Origin: an uncultured Collinsella sp.
GTDB lineage: Bacteria > Actinomycetota > Coriobacteriia > Coriobacteriales > Coriobacteriaceae
Length of the DNA: 64,000 nucleotides
Direction: 5' to 3'
Assembly: GCA_934654775.1 (NCBI GenBank)
Contig: CAKUGR010000001.1
Span: 62,001-126,000 of the forward strand
Numbering within the stretch: the first letter of the stretch is position 1; each line of letters opens with the position of its first letter. This document shows positions 34,656-44,216 of the stretch, piece by piece. Below the pieces are notes generated by a model, which ran no database searches, was not told the DNA's origin, and saw only the letters and a list, made by a program, of their open reading frames with translations. A program made the position numbers and the translations under genes.

Positions 34656-36113
34656 TTACGCAGCGAGGCGCTTGAGAACGTCGATGAGCAGCTCGTAGAA
34701 GCGCTCGGCAGAAGCGAGCTCCATGCTCTCGTCCGGGGTGTGGACATCGGAGAGCGTCGGGCCCACGGCGATGGCGTCCAGGCCGTGCAGGGCCTCGGCA
34801 AACAGGCCGCACTCAAGGCCGGCGTGAATGGACTCGATGCGCAGCTCGGAGCCAAAGAGCTCGCGATAGCTCTCGACAAAGACGTCGCGGACCGGCGAAT
34901 GCTCGGCATAGCTCCAGCCGGGATACTCGAACTCGAACTTGGCGTCGAAGCCCAAGACATCGGCCAGCGTCTGCAGGCGGTCCTTGAACTCGTTCTGCAG
35001 CGAGGTGATCGAGGAGCGCGGGGACAGCATGATCTTGACCTGGTCGTCGGAAGTGGCGACCACGCCGATGTTGGAGGAAACCTCGACGGAGCCGTCGGTG
35101 GCGACGTTGCGGCGAATCACGCCGTTAGGGGCAAGACGCAGGGCGCGGATGAGGGCAAGCGCGGACTTCTGGTCCATGGCCTCGACCTCGGCGTCGTCGG
35201 CAATCTCGACGGTGCAGGTAAAGCCGGGGTCGAAGACCTCGAGCTCGGCAGTGACGTCGGCGATGATGTCCTTTGCGATCTGGGCCGCGGCCTCGGCGGC
35301 AGCGTGGTCGGCGTAAACCAGCTCGGCCTTGCACTCACGGTTGATGGCGTTGTCCTTAGTGCCGCCGTTAAAGCTGACGATGGCGGGCTCGCCGGCGACC
35401 ATCAGGCGGTCGATGATGCGGGCCATGATGAGGTTGCCGTTGCCGCGCTCCAGGTTGATATCGTTGCCGGAATGACCACCCAGTAGGCCGGAGATGTCGA
35501 GCGTGAGGGTGCTGCCGGTCTTGTGCTCGCGCACGATGGGGCAGGTGTAGGTAACAACGACGCCGCCGGCGCAGCTGACGGTGGCAACGCCCTCTTCCTC
35601 GGAGTCAAGGTTAATCATGGTGCGGGCGCTAATCTGGGACTTGTCGAGCGTCTCGGCGCCGACCAGGCCAGTCTCCTCGTCGGTGGTGAATACGCACTCG
35701 AGGGCGGGGTGAACGATCGAATCGTCATCGAGAACAGTGAGCATCAGAGCGACGGCGATACCGTTGTCGGCGCCCAGGGTGGTGCCGTTAGCGGTGAGGA
35801 CGCCGTCCTTGACGACCAGGTCGATACCGTCGGTCGTAAAGTCGTGCTCAACAGAGCCCAACTTGTCGCACACCATATCGATGTGGCCCTGCAGCATCAC
35901 GGTCGGGGCATTCTCGGCGCCGGCAGAAGCGGGCTTGCGAATGATGACGTTGTAGACCTCGTCCTGGTACACATCGAGGCCGCGCTCCTTGGCAAACGCA
36001 ACCAGGAAATCGCTGATGCCCTTCTCGTTGCCAGACCCACGGGGGATCGCGCTGATCTCCTCAAAGAAATGGAACAGCTGGGCGGGCTCGTAGCCGGTGA
36101 TCTTGTAATCCAT
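34656..36113 (-). CDS. pepD: Aminoacyl-histidine dipeptidase (M20, PepD-like)
   Basis: A 485-residue zinc peptidase of the M20 family that cleaves Xaa-His and other dipeptides in the cytoplasm. VMLQGHIDMVC holds the first metal His and Asp, LGADNGIAVALML the bridging Asp, FTTDEETGLVGAE the catalytic Glu, and INLDSEEEG the next ligand. The dimerisation domain is GLLGGHSGNDINLERGN. The ATG at 36113 follows AAGGAGG; the longer frame upstream is rejected. Confidence 0.92.
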   Translation of the reverse strand: MDYKITGYEPAQLFHFFEEISAIPRGSGNEKGISDFLVAFAKERGLDVYQDEVYNVIIRKPASAGAENAPTVMLQGHIDMVCDKLGSVEHDFTTDGIDLVVKDGVLTANGTTLGADNGIAVALMLTVLDDDSIVHPALECVFTTDEETGLVGAETLDKSQISARTMINLDSEEEGVATVSCAGGVVVTYTCPIVREHKTGSTLTLDISGLLGGHSGNDINLERGNGNLIMARIIDRLMVAGEPAIVSFNGGTKDNAINRECKAELVYADHAAAEAAAQIAKDIIADVTAELEVFDPGFTCTVEIADDAEVEAMDQKSALALIRALRLAPNGVIRRNVATDGSVEVSSNIGVVATSDDQVKIMLSPRSSITSLQNEFKDRLQTLADVLGFDAKFEFEYPGWSYAEHSPVRDVFVESYRELFGSELRIESIHAGLECGLFAEALHGLDAIAVGPTLSDVHTPDESMELASAERFYELLIDVLKRLAA

Positions 36114-36438
36114 GGTGCCTCCTTGGCGCAACTGATTAGACAGTAAGACATGCGACTTGTATATTCCCAGACTTTGCGTGCATAAACCAGTCGAAAACGC
36201 CGAGCGCCCTTGCATCATCGGCTAACGGCGGGGAAACGCCACTTTATTAAGATAAAGCAGGTTAGACGAGCCGCGCCGAAGGGACGTTTGACCCTTCAAC
36301 CAACCTCAACGCTTGATCAACGTTTATGCATACGCCATTAGTATGTTTAATGAGATTTACTTTGAACGAAGGGACCTTTTCAACAGAAAAAGGGCGCTCC
36401 TTTGGAACGCCCTCGTGGACACAAGGTTTTGTTACGCC
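36114..36438. other. Intergenic region between pepD and clpC
   Basis: No gene is seen. A small hairpin (GAAGGG/CCCTTC, 36280-36299) and the clpC terminator are present; the part next to 36114 should hold the pepD promoter. Confidence 0.5.
36386..36413 (-). terminator. Terminator of clpC
   Basis: AGGGCG and CGCCCT with an inner TCC/GGA pair; on the minus strand the stem is followed by TTTTTCTG. Confidence 0.88.
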
Positions 36439-39081
36439 CTACAGCGCGCCAGAGCCGGCTTGCATCATGCCGCCGGGGCCCGAGGTCACGCCGCCGCTCA
36501 CGGGCGCGGCGTTGCCGGTGTGCGGTGCCGCCGGGGCGGTATCGCCACCGAGCGTGCCCGCCGGACGCGGTGCCGGGATCTCGCCCGTGCCGTGGCTAAA
36601 GACAAACTTGCCATCGGCCACGTCGCACAGGACGGTATCGCCCTCGCCCCACTCGCCGGCCAGAAGCTCCTCGGACAGCGGGTCCTCGATGAGCTTTTGA
36701 ATAGCACGGCGCAGCGGACGCGCACCGTTGGTGAGGTCGGTGCCCTCGGCCACGATCTTGTCATAGGCCGCATCGGTAAGCTTGATGTTCATGCCGTTGG
36801 CAATCAGACGCTGACGCAGGTCGTCCACCAGCAGGTGCGCGATCTTGGTGAGATTCTCGCCTGAGAGCTTCTGGAACACCACGATGTCGTCGATGCGGTT
36901 GAGCAGCTCGGGGCGGAACAGGCGCTTGAGCTCGCCCATCGCGCGGCCGCGGATCTCACTCGAAGTGAGGCCCTGTTCGCCGGTGGTGCCAAAGCCAACG
37001 CTTGCATCCTGCGCAATCTCGCGGGCGCCCACGTTAGACGTCATGATGATCACGGTGTTGCGGAAGTCGACCGTCTTGCCCTGGCTATCGGTCAGACGAC
37101 CCTCCTCCAGTACCTGCAGCAGGATGTTGAAGATATCGGGGTGTGCCTTCTCGATCTCGTCGAACAGCACGACCGAGTACGGGTGGCGACGAACGGCCTT
37201 GGTGAGCTGGCCGCCCTCGTCGTGACCAACGTAACCCGGAGGGCTACCGATGAGCTTGGAGACCTCGAACTCACTGCCAAACTCGGACATGTCGAAGCTG
37301 ATGAGCGCGTCCTTGCTGCCAAAGAGGTACTCGGCAAGCGTCTTGGCGAGCTCGGTCTTGCCCGTGCCGGTGGGACCCAGGAAGATAAAGCTGCCGCCGG
37401 GGCGACGCGGATCCTTGAGCGGCGAGCGGCTGCGGCGTACGGCCTTGGCGACCGCCTCGACAGCCTCATCCTGACCGATGATGCGCGTCTTGAGCACGCT
37501 TTCGGCCTGCAGCAGGCGACGGCTCTCGCTCTCGGTAAGCGAGGACACCGGCACGCCCGAGGTCACGGACACGATATCGGCGATCTGGGAGACATCGATG
37601 GTGAGCGGGCTGGCGTCGAGCTCGGCCGTCCAGGCAGCCTTGGCCTCGGCGAGTTCAATCTCGGCAGCCTTCTGCTGCTCGGTGATCTCGGCGGCCTTGT
37701 TCATGTCGTCGCTCTCGGTGGCCTCCTGCGCGGCGGCCTTGAGCTCCTCGACGCGATGCTCGGCCTCTCGCACCGGCTCGGGTGCACGATTCGCGGCGAT
37801 GCGAGCGCGGGCACCGGCCTCGTCAATGAGGTCGATGGCCTTATCGGGCAGGAAGCGATCCTGGATGTAGCGGTTGGAAAGGTTCGCGGCGGCCTCAATA
37901 GCACCCTGCGTATAGCGCACATGGTGGTGCTCCTCGTAGCGTGGCTTGAGCGCGGTCAGGATCTTGACCGTGTCCTCGACGCTCGGCTCCTCGACATCGA
38001 TGGTCTGGAAGCGACGCTCGAAAGCCGGGTCCTTGGTGAGGTACTTGCGGAATTCCTCGGCCGTGGTGGCGCCGATAATCTGGAAGGCACCACGCGCGAG
38101 CACGGGCTTGAGCATAGAGCTCGCATCGATGGAGCCCTCGGCAGAACCGGCACCGATGATGGTGTGCATCTCGTCGATAAACAGGATGACGTCGTCGGCT
38201 TCGGTTGCCTCCTGGATTACGTTCTTGAGGCGCTCCTCAAACTCACCGCGATACTTGGCGCCCGCAACGAGGCCCGGCAGGTCGAGCGTCCAGATATTCT
38301 GGTTCATGAGGTTCTCGGGCACGTTGCCGGCTGCAATCTGCTGAGCCAGGCCCTCGACGATGGCCGTCTTGCCCACGCCGGGGTCGCCCAGAATGAGCGG
38401 GTTGTTCTTGGTGCGGCGCGAAAGGATCTCCATCATGCGCTGGACTTCCTTTTCGCGACCGATCACGGGGTCGAGCTCACCGTCACGCGCCTTCTGCGTG
38501 AGATTGGTGGCGAACTGCTTAAGCGTATCGGTGCCACTCCCCTTTTGCTGAGAGGCATCCGAGCCGCTAAAGAACGGCAGGCCCGCACCGGGACGCCCGG
38601 CACCGGCGCCGGCGAGCGGACGCTTCTTGTCCTGGTCCTTGGCGGTGAGTTTCTCGATAGCCTTTTTGATGGAGGCGGACGACACACCCAGGCGCATGAG
38701 GATGTCCATGGCCATGCCGTTGCCCTCTTCGACGATGCCGATCAGCAAGTGCTCAGTCGACACGTAGGTCTGGTTGTTCTCACGCGCCACGCGGAATGAA
38801 CGCTCCATCACGCTAATGACGAGCGGCGTAAAGGCGAGCTTGGCCGCCTCGGTCTCCTCACTGGGCTCGGGAACCGTGGTCTGGACCTCTTTGAGAGTAT
38901 CCATGATGTCATCGTAGGAAATATCGAGCGAACGCAGCGCCTCGGCGGCAATGCCCTCGTCCTCCTTGGCGAGCGCGAGCAGCAGGTGCTCGGTGCCCAC
39001 CTTATTTGAGTGAAGATCGAGCGCTTCTTGCTTGGCCATGGACATGACCTTGCGCGCACGATCGGTAAAACGGTCTAACAT
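36439..39081 (-). CDS. clpC: ATP-dependent Clp protease ATP-binding subunit ClpC
   Basis: An 880-residue Hsp100 unfoldase. The order is: ClpN double repeat ([60 protein letters not shown]), AAA1 with [13 protein letters not shown] and [14 protein letters not shown], a coiled middle domain with a UVR-like Glu-rich segment, AAA2 with [20 protein letters not shown], and the C-terminal ClpP-contact region. The tail is Gly/Pro/Ala-rich ([14 protein letters not shown]), longer than usual. The start at 39081 follows GAGGAAC. No ctsR or mcsAB is adjacent, so it is not the Firmicute operon type. Confidence 0.96.
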   Translation of the reverse strand: MLDRFTDRARKVMSMAKQEALDLHSNKVGTEHLLLALAKEDEGIAAEALRSLDISYDDIMDTLKEVQTTVPEPSEETEAAKLAFTPLVISVMERSFRVARENNQTYVSTEHLLIGIVEEGNGMAMDILMRLGVSSASIKKAIEKLTAKDQDKKRPLAGAGAGRPGAGLPFFSGSDASQQKGSGTDTLKQFATNLTQKARDGELDPVIGREKEVQRMMEILSRRTKNNPLILGDPGVGKTAIVEGLAQQIAAGNVPENLMNQNIWTLDLPGLVAGAKYRGEFEERLKNVIQEATEADDVILFIDEMHTIIGAGSAEGSIDASSMLKPVLARGAFQIIGATTAEEFRKYLTKDPAFERRFQTIDVEEPSVEDTVKILTALKPRYEEHHHVRYTQGAIEAAANLSNRYIQDRFLPDKAIDLIDEAGARARIAANRAPEPVREAEHRVEELKAAAQEATESDDMNKAAEITEQQKAAEIELAEAKAAWTAELDASPLTIDVSQIADIVSVTSGVPVSSLTESESRRLLQAESVLKTRIIGQDEAVEAVAKAVRRSRSPLKDPRRPGGSFIFLGPTGTGKTELAKTLAEYLFGSKDALISFDMSEFGSEFEVSKLIGSPPGYVGHDEGGQLTKAVRRHPYSVVLFDEIEKAHPDIFNILLQVLEEGRLTDSQGKTVDFRNTVIIMTSNVGAREIAQDASVGFGTTGEQGLTSSEIRGRAMGELKRLFRPELLNRIDDIVVFQKLSGENLTKIAHLLVDDLRQRLIANGMNIKLTDAAYDKIVAEGTDLTNGARPLRRAIQKLIEDPLSEELLAGEWGEGDTVLCDVADGKFVFSHGTGEIPAPRPAGTLGGDTAPAAPHTGNAAPVSGGVTSGPGGMMQAGSGAL

Positions 39082-39115
39082 GCTAGTTCCTCTTAGACGA
39101 GCTAGTTTTTTCAAA

Positions 39116-39147
39116 CGCAAAGCGCCGCCCCGCGGCAGCGCTTTGGT
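39116..39147 (-). promoter_or_regulatory. Hairpin in the clpC leader
   Basis: AAAGCGC with GCGCTTT and an inner GCCGC/GCGGC pair, about 35-65 bp before the clpC ATG. There is no T run, so it may be a leader structure or the end of the preceding transcript. Confidence 0.5.
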
Positions 39148-39268
39148 CTCTTTACCCATATGGGGTATATGTTAACCGTTGGGACCTTTCCTGCCCGTAG
39201 CCGCGCGACAACGTCTACAAAAAAGGAATCGCTTCGGTCCGTTTGACGGTTTGGTTTTGAGCTGCTGT

Positions 39269-39871
39269 CTAGCAGGCAGGCTCGACGTCCATGTCCTCGG
39301 CAACGTCATTGACGGCATCGGCAACGGGAGCGCCAGGCATGCGCACGAGCTCCATATGCTGCTCTTCAAAGACGGTTCCCATGGGGAAGGCGCGGCGGAA
39401 GACAAAGCGAGCAACCGGACCAGCCACCAGCAGGTTCCAGGGCAGGGCCATGATAAAGTTGCGCGGAATGTTGACGAGCCACATCATCGGCAGCATCTGC
39501 AAATTGGCAAGCGGGCCGCCGGGCATATGGAACAGGCCTTCGCACGCGCCGTAGAGCGACATGATGATGACCATGGGAACGACCATGCAGGAGCTGACGG
39601 CGAGCGTCATGGCAAGCGGCGAGCTCTTGCCCGGCGTGACCAGGAATTTAAAAGCGAAACCCTTGGCAAGGGGGCTGGCAACAAACCAGTCGCAGCACAT
39701 GGCAAAAACGTAGGCAACGGGGAAGCCGAGCCACGCGGCGGCAACAACCTCGCCGTTGATGGCCCCATGCTGCAGGGCGACGTTGTAGATGCTCATCCAG
39801 AGCACCATGCAAAAGCACATGATAAAGGTGAACAGCAGGCTCTCTCGTTTGTTGATAGGCATAAAGGGCAT
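39269..39871 (-). CDS. DUF2798-type membrane protein
   Basis: A 200-residue protein with four predicted helices in two similar halves (LLFTFIMCFCMVLWMSIYNV; SLAMTLAVSSCMVVPMVI-like segment). The halves resemble DUF2798, a family of small four-helix proteins with no assigned role. The acidic tail ends DVAEDMDVEPAC. The ATG at 39871 with AGAAAGGA upstream is chosen. A terminator and a 19-codon frame precede it (39885-39957), so attenuation is possible. Confidence 0.65.
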   Translation of the reverse strand: MPFMPINKRESLLFTFIMCFCMVLWMSIYNVALQHGAINGEVVAAAWLGFPVAYVFAMCCDWFVASPLAKGFAFKFLVTPGKSSPLAMTLAVSSCMVVPMVIIMSLYGACEGLFHMPGGPLANLQMLPMMWLVNIPRNFIMALPWNLLVAGPVARFVFRRAFPMGTVFEEQHMELVRMPGAPVADAVNDVAEDMDVEPAC

Positions 39872-39884
39872 GGTCCTTTCTGTG

Positions 39885-39957
39885 TTACGCCGCGGCACCA
39901 CGCAACAAAAACGGGCGGGCAAGATGGAGCTGTTGGGACTTCATCTCGCCCGCCCGT
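39885..39957 (-). promoter_or_regulatory. Terminator overlapping a 19-codon leader frame
   Basis: ACGGGCGGGC pairs with GCCCGCCCGT with extra AAGATG/CATCT pairing, and TTTTTG follows on the minus strand. A short frame from ATG 39944 to TAA 39885 (MKSQQLHLARPFLLRGAAA) runs through the hairpin and ends 13 bp before the DUF2798 start. No strong ribosome site precedes it. The hairpin may simply end the transcript from the upstream ThrE gene. Confidence 0.5.
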
Positions 39958-40072
39958 GGTACGTGCGTCTGCGACTACTTATGTGGTGAAACCAGCCTAG
40001 CACGAAAACCCCGCGCTTCGTAAGCGTTGAGTTTATGAAGATGCAGGGCACCAATAATCCCCCGACCCCATA

Positions 40073-40139
40073 AGTTGCGGTGGAATACGGACTGTTTTGA
40101 CCCTTTAAGCAGCAATTCAGTCCCTATTTCACCGCAACT
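40073..40139. repeat. 67-bp palindromic element, copy A
   Basis: AGTTGCGGTGGAATACGGAC and, at the far end, GTCCCTATTTCACCGCAACT fold into a stem of about 27 bp with few mismatches. A second copy in the same orientation is at 41870-41935; the two flank the ThrE gene. Confidence 0.8.
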
Positions 40140-40140
40140 C

Positions 40141-40175
40141 ATTTGGTGAAAAGCAACCTGTCCCCCTTGCACCAA
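40141..40175 (-). terminator. Hairpin after the ThrE stop codon
   Basis: TTGGTG and CACCAA with inner CAA/TTG pairing, starting directly after the TAA. The loop reads GGGGGACAGG on the minus strand, so it belongs to the GGGGACAGG family. Confidence 0.6.
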
Positions 40176-41744
40176 TTAGCTGGTGTGGCGCCAGCGAGGG
40201 TCGGTGAGCGTACGCGCCACACCCAAACCAACGGGCAGAAACGCCACGATGAGCACTGCACGCACAAACCAGCCGAGCATATTGATCGTGTCGAAGGTGC
40301 ACATGTAATACATCGAGCGATATAGATACAAGCCCGGCACCATAATGACAATCGATGGCACCGTGAGGGCGATGCGTGGGTAGGTGAGCTTGATTTCGGC
40401 TAAGCTCGCGAGCAGCCCCGATACCAACGCGCCGGTAAACGCAGCCGCCTCAGGAGGCATGCCCGCACTCAGACCCAGGAAGGGAAACAGCGTCGGCGCA
40501 TCGACGAGCGTAAGGCGCAAGGTATTAGACACGGCGCCGATGAGCCCTGCCGCCGCTGCCATCTTTACCGGGCTGTTGAACATAACCGAGAAGCCAAATA
40601 CTCCGACAAAGCTCATCACCACACGCAAGAGTGTAAGAGCCAACGGTGAGAGCCCGAGCGGGGCAAAGTCATCCGGCGCCAGTCCCACACACTCGGCAAC
40701 CATCCAACCTACGAGGGTCGCCATCACAATAATCGACACAGCATACGAAAGACGTTCAATGCCGCTTCGCATGTCGAGCTTAGCGATGTCGAGACCTGCC
40801 GTAATGAGAGGAAAGCCGGGGATCACAAAGAGCATGGCGCCGATATAGCCTTCTTGGTGCGACATTGTCCCCGGTATGACCTGGCCAAGGCCGAGCAATG
40901 CCAGCAGATACGAGACGCAAGCGAGTGCAACGCCGATCGTCAGCGCGCTAAACTGGCCAAGGCCCTGCTTGAGAATATGGGAGCGAGCAAAGTTGCCGAC
41001 ACCAGCGCCCACAAATGCACAGACCATCTCGATAGGGCCGCCGCCGAGCAAAAAGACGAAGGCGCCGCAAGCACAGGCTGCCGCAAGGCCCTGTTGCCAG
41101 GGAGTGTAATCGGGTTTTGAACTCTCAACGGTCTTGAGCATCTCGTGGTACTCATGCACGGTAAACCGGCGCCCGTAAACCTCGATTTCCTTTAAGAAGC
41201 TCTCCATCATCCAAATGCGATGGGTATTGACTCCCGTTGTGGGCAGGCTGACAACCTCGTTAAAACAGTGGCCGCCTTCGATGCAGGTGCACTCAAACGA
41301 CAGGAGACTTAAGTCAACGTGGATGGTGACACCAAGTACGGCGGCGACGCGATTCATGGTATCGCGTACACGCCAGGCACCCGTTCCGCTCGCGAGCATA
41401 AGCATACCGGTGCGGCAAATGATGGATGATTTGTCGGTAAGTGGCGCATCGACGGCAAGCTCATCGCCCGCGGTCACGATCTGACGCCAGTCAGTTTTCA
41501 TATGGAGCGCACCGGCGCGGACACCGTGGTGCAGGGGGATTCTCGAAAGCAGCGGGCCAGGGCGCGAAGGCAGTGGGGGTTCCGTCGATTCATCCTCAAC
41601 CTCATCAGCCTCTTCATCGACCAGATCAAAGGAATCAAGCGGCGCTGGCTCGCGACGGTCGATCAGCTCCTCGTCCTCATCATCAAAGTAATTGAACTGG
41701 TCGAGCATATCGTCTTCGATAGCCCGCTCGCTCGCATCATCCAT
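40176..41744 (-). CDS. Threonine/serine exporter family protein (ThrE-like)
   Basis: A 522-residue membrane protein with an acidic, poorly ordered N-terminus (about 75 residues), a soluble DUF1212-type domain (ICRTGMLMLASGTGAWRVRD, then CTCIEGGHCFNEVVSLPTTG) and ten or so membrane helices. The second half corresponds to the DUF3815 part, so both halves of the ThrE transporter are in one chain, as in Corynebacterium ThrE. It should export Thr/Ser or related small solutes. The ATG at 41744 follows AAGGAAG. It is monocistronic and flanked by two copies of a 67-bp palindrome. Confidence 0.87.
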   Translation of the reverse strand: MDDASERAIEDDMLDQFNYFDDEDEELIDRREPAPLDSFDLVDEEADEVEDESTEPPLPSRPGPLLSRIPLHHGVRAGALHMKTDWRQIVTAGDELAVDAPLTDKSSIICRTGMLMLASGTGAWRVRDTMNRVAAVLGVTIHVDLSLLSFECTCIEGGHCFNEVVSLPTTGVNTHRIWMMESFLKEIEVYGRRFTVHEYHEMLKTVESSKPDYTPWQQGLAAACACGAFVFLLGGGPIEMVCAFVGAGVGNFARSHILKQGLGQFSALTIGVALACVSYLLALLGLGQVIPGTMSHQEGYIGAMLFVIPGFPLITAGLDIAKLDMRSGIERLSYAVSIIVMATLVGWMVAECVGLAPDDFAPLGLSPLALTLLRVVMSFVGVFGFSVMFNSPVKMAAAAGLIGAVSNTLRLTLVDAPTLFPFLGLSAGMPPEAAAFTGALVSGLLASLAEIKLTYPRIALTVPSIVIMVPGLYLYRSMYYMCTFDTINMLGWFVRAVLIVAFLPVGLGVARTLTDPRWRHTS

Positions 41745-41869
41745 GATTGGCGCTTCCTTCCTTCTGGTCACTCCCATCGTAGACAGCAGCAGTTAAAGGA
41801 ACCATAAAAGAGACGTTTGTCGTCCACGCACGAAGCTCAAGGCGGCGGCCACCGTCGGATCCAAGAAAT

Positions 41870-41935
41870 GTTGCGGTGGAATGCGGACTGTTTTGGCCTC
41901 CAAAGGCGCAATTCAGTCCCTATTTCACCGCAACT
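41870..41935. repeat. 66-bp palindromic element, copy B
   Basis: Same sequence as 40073-40139 except mainly in the loop, which here is GCCTCCAAAGGCG and can form its own small stem. It lies about 125 bp upstream of the ThrE start. Confidence 0.8.
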
Positions 41936-41940
41936 CAGAG

Positions 41941-41996
41941 TAGTCGTTGGGGACGTTCTTAAACGACTAGTCAAACAAGAACGTCCCCAATGACTA
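41941..41996. repeat. Hairpin with 20-bp stem, GGGGACGTTCTT type
   Basis: TAGTCGTTGGGGACGTTCTT pairs with the segment at 41977-41996 with one G-T position. It sits directly between the 66-bp palindrome and structured element B. Confidence 0.8.
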
Positions 41997-42002
41997 CCCT
42001 GG

Positions 42003-42171
42003 CAACGCCGATGTTTTGGCAACGACAGCGAAAGCCCGCCAGAGCGAGCAAGGTGCCTTGAAACGAGGCGGCATTGACCTTTTGGTCATGCCGCCGAAGT
42101 TGAAAGGCAGATTGCCGCCCTGGCGGGCTTGCAGCGTCAACTGGTTACGCGGTTCGTAGAACCGCGTAACT
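42003..42171. repeat. 170-bp structured dispersed element, copy B
   Basis: The core (42023-42140) matches copy A at all but one of 118 positions. The terminal hairpin (42143-42171) has a 13-bp stem whose inner pairs are changed on both arms relative to copy A. Like copy A, it ends beside the stop codon of a minus-strand gene, here lysS. Confidence 0.8.
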
Positions 42172-42173
42172 AG

Positions 42174-44138
42174 TTAGTACATCTTTGCGCCGGCAGGGAT
42201 GGAAGCGTCGAGCTGAATCAGGTTGAGACGCTCCTCGCCCTCCTCCTCGTGGATGGCGCTGATGAGCATGCCGCAGCTGGGGATACCCATCATCTTGCGC
42301 GGAGGCAGGTTGGTGATGGCGAGCAGGGTCTTACCGACCAGGTCCTCGGGCTCGTAATAATCATGAATACCGGAGAGGATGGTGCGGTCGGTGCCGGTGC
42401 CGTCGTCGAGCGTAAAGTTCAGCAGCTTCTTGGACTTCTTGACGGCCTCGCATGCCTTGACCTTCACGGCGCGGAAGTCGCTCTTGGAGAAGGTATCAAA
42501 GTCGACGAACTCCTCAAACAGCGGCTCGACGGCAATCTTGGAGTAGTCGAGCGTGGGTTTGAGCGGCTTGACGAAGGGGCTTGCGGCGTTGCCGGCCTCG
42601 GCAGCCTTGGCAGCAGCGGCACCAGACTGGAAACCCTTCTCGGGCTTCATGTGCGGGAACAGCAGGACGTCGCGAATGGAAGCCTGGTTGGTGAGCAGCA
42701 TGACCACGCGGTCGATACCGATGCCGATGCCGCCCGCGGGAGGCATGCCGTACTCGAGGGCGCGCACGTAGTCCTCGTCGTACTCCATGGCCTCGTCGTC
42801 GCCGCCCGCCTTCTCGGCCATCTGGGCAGCAAAGCGCTCAGCCTGGTCGACCGGGTCGTTGAGCTCGGAGAATGCGTTGGCGTACTCGTGGCCGGCGATG
42901 ACCAGCTCAAAGCGATGGGTCAGGCGCGGGTCATCCTCAAAGCGCTTGGCAAGCGGGCTAACCTCGATGGGGTAATCGCACACGAAGGTGGGGTTGACGA
43001 TGGTGTCCTCGCCCAGCTCGTCATAGATCTCGGCGATGATCTTGCCGGCGGTCCACTCGGGCTTGATCTCCAGGCCCTTCTCGCGTGCGGCGGCAGCAAG
43101 CTCCTCGACCGGCGTGTCGATGGTGACCTGCTTGCCGAGCACGTCAGAGACGATATCGGTCATGGGACGGCTGGCCCACTCACCGGACAGGTCAATGGTC
43201 TGGCCCTGGTACTCAATAACCTCGGGGTTGCCGATAGCCTTGTTAGCGGCCTTAATGACACCCTGGGCGAGTGCCTTCATGCCCTCGAGATCGGAGAAGG
43301 CGCGGTAGGCCTCCATCGTGGTGAACTCGGGATTGTGGGTAAGGTCCATGCCCTCGTTGCGGAAGATACGACCGATTTCGAACACGCGCTCAAAGCCGCC
43401 GACGATGCAGCGCTTGAGGTGCAGCTCGGTGGCGATACGCAGGTAGCACTCCTGATCAAGCGCGTTGAAGTGCGTGATGAACGGCTTGGCAGTTGCTCCG
43501 CCCTGGATGGTCTGCAGGATAGGGGTCTCGACCTCCATGTAGCCGTCGGACTCCATAAAGCGGCGGAACGTGGAGAGGATCTGCGAGCGCTTGCGGAAGG
43601 TCTCGCGAACGTCGTCGTTGGCGATCAGGTCGACATAGCGCTGTCGATAGCGGGTCTCCTTGTCGGAGAGACCGTGGAACTTCTCGGGCAGCGGGCGAAC
43701 GGCCTTGGAGAGCAGCGTCGCGCTCTTGGGGGCAACGGAAAGCTGGCCACGCTTGGTGCGCACGACTACGCCGGTCACGCCCAGGATATCGCCCAGGTCG
43801 AGTGCCTTGAGCGTGTTCCAGGCGGCCTCGTCCATATCGTTGATGCGGCAGAACAGCTGGATCTCGCCGGTCGCGTCGCGCACGACGATGAACATAATCT
43901 TGCCCTGACCGCGCTTGGCGACCACACGGCCGCCGATCTTCACGACGTCCTCGGTGTCCTCGCCATCGGCGAGCTCGGCGTACTTAGTCTCGATGTCGAC
44001 GACGTAGTCCTCAATCTCGGAGTGCTCGGGGTACGGGTTCTGGCCCGCCTCGAACAGAGAGGCACGCTTGGCCAGGCGGGTGGCGCGCTCGTCGTTGAGC
44101 GTCGATGCCTGATCGGCTGCGTTCTGGTTTTCTGCCAT
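42174..44138 (-). CDS. lysS: Lysyl-tRNA synthetase with C-terminal tRNA-binding domain
   Basis: A 654-residue class II LysRS, about 150 residues longer than the standard enzyme. The N-terminal OB domain has VKIGGRVVAKRGQGKIMFIV. The catalytic core has FEIGRIFRNEGMDLTHNPEF (motif 2) and GIGIGIDRVVMLLTNQ (motif 3). After an Ala-rich linker the last 110 residues form an EMAPII/Trbp111-type OB domain (SDFRAVKVKACEAVKKSKKL, then ITNLPPRKMMGIPSCGMLIS), usually seen on MetRS. This should raise tRNA affinity. It lies downstream of greA with a terminator between them. Confidence 0.95.
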   Translation of the reverse strand: MAENQNAADQASTLNDERATRLAKRASLFEAGQNPYPEHSEIEDYVVDIETKYAELADGEDTEDVVKIGGRVVAKRGQGKIMFIVVRDATGEIQLFCRINDMDEAAWNTLKALDLGDILGVTGVVVRTKRGQLSVAPKSATLLSKAVRPLPEKFHGLSDKETRYRQRYVDLIANDDVRETFRKRSQILSTFRRFMESDGYMEVETPILQTIQGGATAKPFITHFNALDQECYLRIATELHLKRCIVGGFERVFEIGRIFRNEGMDLTHNPEFTTMEAYRAFSDLEGMKALAQGVIKAANKAIGNPEVIEYQGQTIDLSGEWASRPMTDIVSDVLGKQVTIDTPVEELAAAAREKGLEIKPEWTAGKIIAEIYDELGEDTIVNPTFVCDYPIEVSPLAKRFEDDPRLTHRFELVIAGHEYANAFSELNDPVDQAERFAAQMAEKAGGDDEAMEYDEDYVRALEYGMPPAGGIGIGIDRVVMLLTNQASIRDVLLFPHMKPEKGFQSGAAAAKAAEAGNAASPFVKPLKPTLDYSKIAVEPLFEEFVDFDTFSKSDFRAVKVKACEAVKKSKKLLNFTLDDGTGTDRTILSGIHDYYEPEDLVGKTLLAITNLPPRKMMGIPSCGMLISAIHEEEGEERLNLIQLDASIPAGAKMY

Positions 44139-44154
44139 AGTTAGCTCCTCAAAC

Positions 44155-44190
44155 TAAAACGCTCCCCAGGATTCGGTCCCAGGGAGCGAA
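44155..44190 (-). terminator. Terminator between greA and lysS
   Basis: CGCTCCC and GGGAGCG with further pairing inside; on the minus strand TTTTAGTTT follows. It sits 17 bp before the lysS start, so it could also be a leader attenuator. Confidence 0.8.
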
Positions 44191-44216
44191 AACATACCTT
44201 TACGCGGGACCGTGGT

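Noticed and set aside
37141..38799. 552-codon plus-strand frame opposite clpC
   Set aside because: Antisense shadow; both ClpC AAA modules are on the minus strand.
42249..44144. 631-codon plus-strand frame opposite lysS
   Set aside because: Antisense shadow; the LysRS motifs on the minus strand settle the coding strand.
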